From Streptomyces sp. B21-083 (GTDB lineage Bacteria; Actinomycetota; Actinomycetes; Streptomycetales; Streptomycetaceae): a stretch of 64,000 nt of DNA. Shown one piece after another: positions 61,255 through 64,000 of this stretch. The notes under the pieces were generated by a model. The model was not told where the DNA came from. It worked only from the letters and a program-made list of their open reading frames with translations, and made no database searches. The first letter of the stretch is position 1, and each line of letters starts with the position of its first letter. The translations under genes and the position numbers were made by a program. Where the stretch lies: contig NZ_JARUND010000002.1 of the NCBI RefSeq assembly GCF_036898825.1, positions 1,240,001-1,304,000 of the forward strand, given 5' to 3'.

Positions 61255-64000
61255 ATGGACGTTCCTCTGGACCGCAGACACTTCCTCACCGCCGCCGCGC
61301 TGACCGCGGGAACAGCCGCCCTCCCCGGCGGTTTCCTCTCCGGGAAAGCCTCGGCAGCCGTACCACCGCAGATCACCCTCCCCGACCGCGGCATCTACGA
61401 CACCTCCCCCGCGTCCTCCTGGACCGACGGCTTCCTCAGCGGCAACGGCGAGTACGGCGCCATCCTCCACGGGGCGGCCACGCTGGAGAAGGTGGTCTTC
61501 AACCACCAGGGCCTGGTGCTGCCGAACGGCACCCGCACCGTGAAGCCGCCCGTCCTCTCCGGCCGCCTGGAGGGCGTACGAAACAAAGCGCTGGCCGGGG
61601 ACTACGCCGGCGCGAACACCGACTTCGCCGCCGGATGGTCACTGCGCTGGACGCAGACCTACCATCCCGCGTACGAGCTGCTCATCGCCACCCCGGGCAT
61701 GACCACGGTCAACAACTACGGCCGGGTCACCGACTTCCGTACCGGTGAGGTCAGCTCCAGCTGGACCGACCAGTACGGCACCTGGACCCGCCGGGCCTTC
61801 GTCTCCCGCGCCGACAACGTGATCGTCCATGAGCTGATCCCCGCGCCCGGCCGCACGGTGGACACGACGCTGAGTGTCAACACCGCCCTCGCGGGGGTGC
61901 CCGGCGATGTCGGCTTCACCACCCGCGCCACGATGAGCAACGGCTCCGGCTACCTCAACCTGCGCGGCACCTACCCCTCCGGGCAGGGCGCCTTCGGCTA
62001 CGAGGGCGTCACCCGCGTCGTCGCCACGGGCTCCGGCTCCTCCGTCAGCGTCAGTGGAGCCGGCATCGTCGTCGCCAGGGCGACCGGTGTGATCCTGCTG
62101 ACCAAGCTGGACCGCTACGAGTCCTCCACCGCCTGGGACTCGGAGCCGCTGCACGCCGAGTTGGCCGCACTCGGCACCACCTACACCACGCTGCGCTCCG
62201 CGCACACCGCGATCCACGCCGAGCTGTACGACCGCTCCCGCCTCGACCTGAACGTGTCCGACGCCGACCGCAAGCTGTCCGTCGGCGAGCTGACAGCCCG
62301 CCAGAACGCCAGTCGGGGCGTCATCGACATCGCCTTGCTGGAGCGGCTCTACGACTCCGGCCGCTATCTCTTCATCAGCTCCAGCGGTGTCGGTCCGCCT
62401 CGTCTCACCGGCATCTGGACGGGCTCCTGGAACGGCGCCTGGGCCGACGACTTCACCACCGACGCCAACGTCAACCTCCAGGTCGCGGGCGGCAACATCC
62501 TCGACCTCACCGACGTCATGGAGGGGTACTTCAACCTGGTCCTCGACCAGCTCGACGACTGGAGAACCAACGCCACCAACCTGTACGGCGTTCGCGGTTT
62601 CCTCGCTCCCTCCCGGACCGACGGCGAGTACGGCCACATGCTCCACTTCGACAACAGCGGCTTCCCGGGCCAGTGCTGGACCGGCGGCGCCGACTGGCTG
62701 CTGTATCCGTTGCTGGAGTACTACGAGGTCACCGGCGACAGCGACTTCTACCGCACCAAGCTGGCCCCCGCTCTGATGGAACTCGCCCTGTTCTACGAGG
62801 ACTTCCTCACCCGCACCGACGCGAACGGCAAGGCCGTCTTCGTCCCTTCCTTCTCCATGGAGAACTCGCCCGGCAACACCGGCGTGTGCCTGTCGATCAA
62901 CGCGACCGGCGACATCATGGCCGGCAAGCACGCCCTGCAGGCCGCCATCGACGCGGCCGACGCTCTGGGCGTCGAGCAGGGCAGCGGGCAGGGCGTGGCT
63001 CGCTGGACTGCTCTGCTCCAGAAGATCCCCGCCTACCGCGTCAACAGCGACAGCGCGCTCGCCGAATGGTCCTGGCCCACGCTGACCGACCGCTACAACC
63101 ACCGGCATGTCCAGCACCTCTACGGTGCCTGGCCGTTGCACGAGATCAATCCCGAGGAGGAACCCACACTCGTCCGCCCCGCGCTCAAGGCCCTCGAAAA
63201 GCGCGGCGACCAGAACATCTCCGCCCACGGCAGCCTGCACCGCGCCCTGGCGGGCGCCCGGCTCAAGGACGGCGGCAAGGTCTACGACAACCTGAAGAAG
63301 ATCATCGGCAACAACATGGTCTTCAAGTCGCTGATGACCTCCCACAACCCGAACCTCGACATCTACAACGCCGACGCCGCCAACGCCTTCCCCGGTGTAC
63401 TGGCCGAGTCCCTGATCTACTCGCGTCCCGGCGTCCTGGAGATCCTGCCCGCCCTGCCCGACCAGCTCGCCAAGGGGTCCATCACCGGCGTCCGGGCGCG
63501 CGGCCGGATCCGCGTCCACACCTTCGACTGGGACCTGTCCGCGCGCGCCGCCACCCTGTCCGTCACCTCCGCGATCGACCAGACCGTCACCCTCATCAGC
63601 CGCCGGGGCATGACATCGGTGACCACCTCGGCGACCGTGGCCTCCTCACCCCTGGGCACCCACGCCCGCAAGGTGTCACTGACAGCCGGACAACGGACCG
63701 ACATCACCGTCTCCCTGCTGACCGGCTGGTTCAAGCTGGTCAACCGGCGAAGCGGCAAGGTCCTCGACATCTCCGGCGCCAGTACCGCCAACGGCGGCAA
63801 GGCCGTCCAGTGGAGCTGGTCCGGCGCCGTCAACCAGCAGTGGCGCTTCCTGCCCAACCCCGACGGCTCCTTCCGTATCACCGCCCGCCACAGCGGCCGC
63901 CTGCTGGACAGCCCCGGCGGATCCGGCCAGGGCGACCAACTCGACCAGTGGCAGGACACCAACAGCGACAACCAATGGTGGAAGCTCGTCGACACGGGCG
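61255..64000 (+). CDS. Secreted GH95-family alpha-L-fucosidase with ricin-type lectin module (partial, runs off right edge)
   Basis: At least 915 residues from ATG 61255 (AAAGGAG upstream). A Tat-type signal peptide (DRRHFLTAAALTAGTAALPG, cleavage near ASA-AV) shows export in folded form. The N-terminal beta-domain (PASSWTDGFLSGNGEYGAIL) and the (alpha/alpha)6 domain (GIWTGSWNGAWADDFTTDAN; FPGQCWTGGADWLLYPLLEY; GVLEILPALPDQLAKGSITG) fit GH95. The active-site segment after SLMTSHNPNLDIYNADAANA differs from the usual gut-bacterial HPPFQIDGN pattern, so specificity may differ. From about residue 825 a ricin B-like module begins (GWFKLVNRRSGKVLDISGAS) with QQWRF and QWWKL QxW-type repeats. Related substrates include fucosylated xyloglucan and pectin. 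Confidence 0.9.
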   Translation, partial: MDVPLDRRHFLTAAALTAGTAALPGGFLSGKASAAVPPQITLPDRGIYDTSPASSWTDGFLSGNGEYGAILHGAATLEKVVFNHQGLVLPNGTRTVKPPVLSGRLEGVRNKALAGDYAGANTDFAAGWSLRWTQTYHPAYELLIATPGMTTVNNYGRVTDFRTGEVSSSWTDQYGTWTRRAFVSRADNVIVHELIPAPGRTVDTTLSVNTALAGVPGDVGFTTRATMSNGSGYLNLRGTYPSGQGAFGYEGVTRVVATGSGSSVSVSGAGIVVARATGVILLTKLDRYESSTAWDSEPLHAELAALGTTYTTLRSAHTAIHAELYDRSRLDLNVSDADRKLSVGELTARQNASRGVIDIALLERLYDSGRYLFISSSGVGPPRLTGIWTGSWNGAWADDFTTDANVNLQVAGGNILDLTDVMEGYFNLVLDQLDDWRTNATNLYGVRGFLAPSRTDGEYGHMLHFDNSGFPGQCWTGGADWLLYPLLEYYEVTGDSDFYRTKLAPALMELALFYEDFLTRTDANGKAVFVPSFSMENSPGNTGVCLSINATGDIMAGKHALQAAIDAADALGVEQGSGQGVARWTALLQKIPAYRVNSDSALAEWSWPTLTDRYNHRHVQHLYGAWPLHEINPEEEPTLVRPALKALEKRGDQNISAHGSLHRALAGARLKDGGKVYDNLKKIIGNNMVFKSLMTSHNPNLDIYNADAANAFPGVLAESLIYSRPGVLEILPALPDQLAKGSITGVRARGRIRVHTFDWDLSARAATLSVTSAIDQTVTLISRRGMTSVTTSATVASSPLGTHARKVSLTAGQRTDITVSLLTGWFKLVNRRSGKVLDISGASTANGGKAVQWSWSGAVNQQWRFLPNPDGSFRITARHSGRLLDSPGGSGQGDQLDQWQDTNSDNQWWKLVDTG

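Noticed and set aside
1..64000. CRISPR arrays, tRNA/rRNA genes, transposases and attachment sites
   Set aside because: None was found by eye on either strand; the only sizeable repeats are the GntR pair, the ACP pair and the AKR relics, and no transposase motifs flank them.

Overview
The window is high-GC actinobacterial chromosome, almost certainly Streptomyces. The evidence is GC-biased third codon positions, many GTG starts, an ECF41 sigma factor, a SCO6745-family protein, a Tat-exported GH95 enzyme with a ricin-type lectin tail, and a complete 2-methylisoborneol (earthy odorant) operon. Dense carbohydrate-use genes, secondary metabolism and many broken genes suggest an accessory region, perhaps a chromosome arm; that placement is inference.

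Layout. (1) 1-1.4 kb: ECF sigma factor running off the left edge, and a DUF2809 membrane protein. (2) 1.4-13.5 kb: a FadR-type GntR regulator divergent from a sugar ABC importer (binding protein and two permeases), an uncharacterised 667-aa protein, a rhamnose/fucose-type mutarotase, an L-fuconolactonase-like amidohydrolase, a chimeric relic of three dehydrogenase genes, and a secreted beta-helix (GH141-like) enzyme. (3) 13.5-24.7 kb: a hemicellulose (probably xyloglucan/galactan) locus. GH3-GH1-(decayed GH31) is divergent from GH42-GH36-GH43, both sides carry the same GAAGCGCTTC palindrome, and a LacI repressor reduced to its DNA-binding domain lies beside them. (4) 24.9-27.1 kb: F420-type oxidoreductase, SRPBCC protein and HxlR regulator. 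(5) 27.5-31.4 kb: a second fucose-type block with a binding-protein/permease deletion scar, intact L-fuconate dehydratase, an AKR relic, a GntR regulator and an esterase/arabinofuranosidase relic. (6) 31.5-52.9 kb: one leftward operon encoding a PUFA-synthase-like secondary lipid system: acyl-CoA dehydrogenase, SCO6745 protein, SnoaL-like protein, PfaD enoylreductase, KS-AT-ACP-ACP-KR-DH, KS-CLF-AT-DH-DH, acyl-adenylating enzyme, and a ThiF-nitroreductase fusion. (7) 53.7-57.5 kb: EshA-type family 2 encapsulin, 2-MIB synthase, GPP C-methyltransferase. (8) 57.6-64 kb: a second, 98%-identical copy of the first GntR gene, wreckage of larE, larA and a fuconolactonase, a frameshifted second GntR, and a GH95 alpha-L-fucosidase cut by the right edge.

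How it fits together. GH95, GH141-like, GH31, GH42, GH36, GH1, GH3 and GH43 would strip fucose, galactose, xylose and glucose from plant polymers. The importer, mutarotase, lactonase and fuconate dehydratase belong to the non-phosphorylating L-fucose route to pyruvate and L-lactate, and lactate racemase genes fit the end product. L-fucose dehydrogenase (AKR) and the keto-deoxy-fuconate dehydrogenase (SDR) survive only as C-terminal fragments, and no hydrolase is visible, so the route looks incomplete within this window. Gene decay by internal deletion, often leaving an N-terminal piece joined to a distant C-terminal piece, recurs through both fucose-type blocks, whereas the lipid and 2-MIB operons look intact. 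All calls come from reading the sequence; no database search was run.
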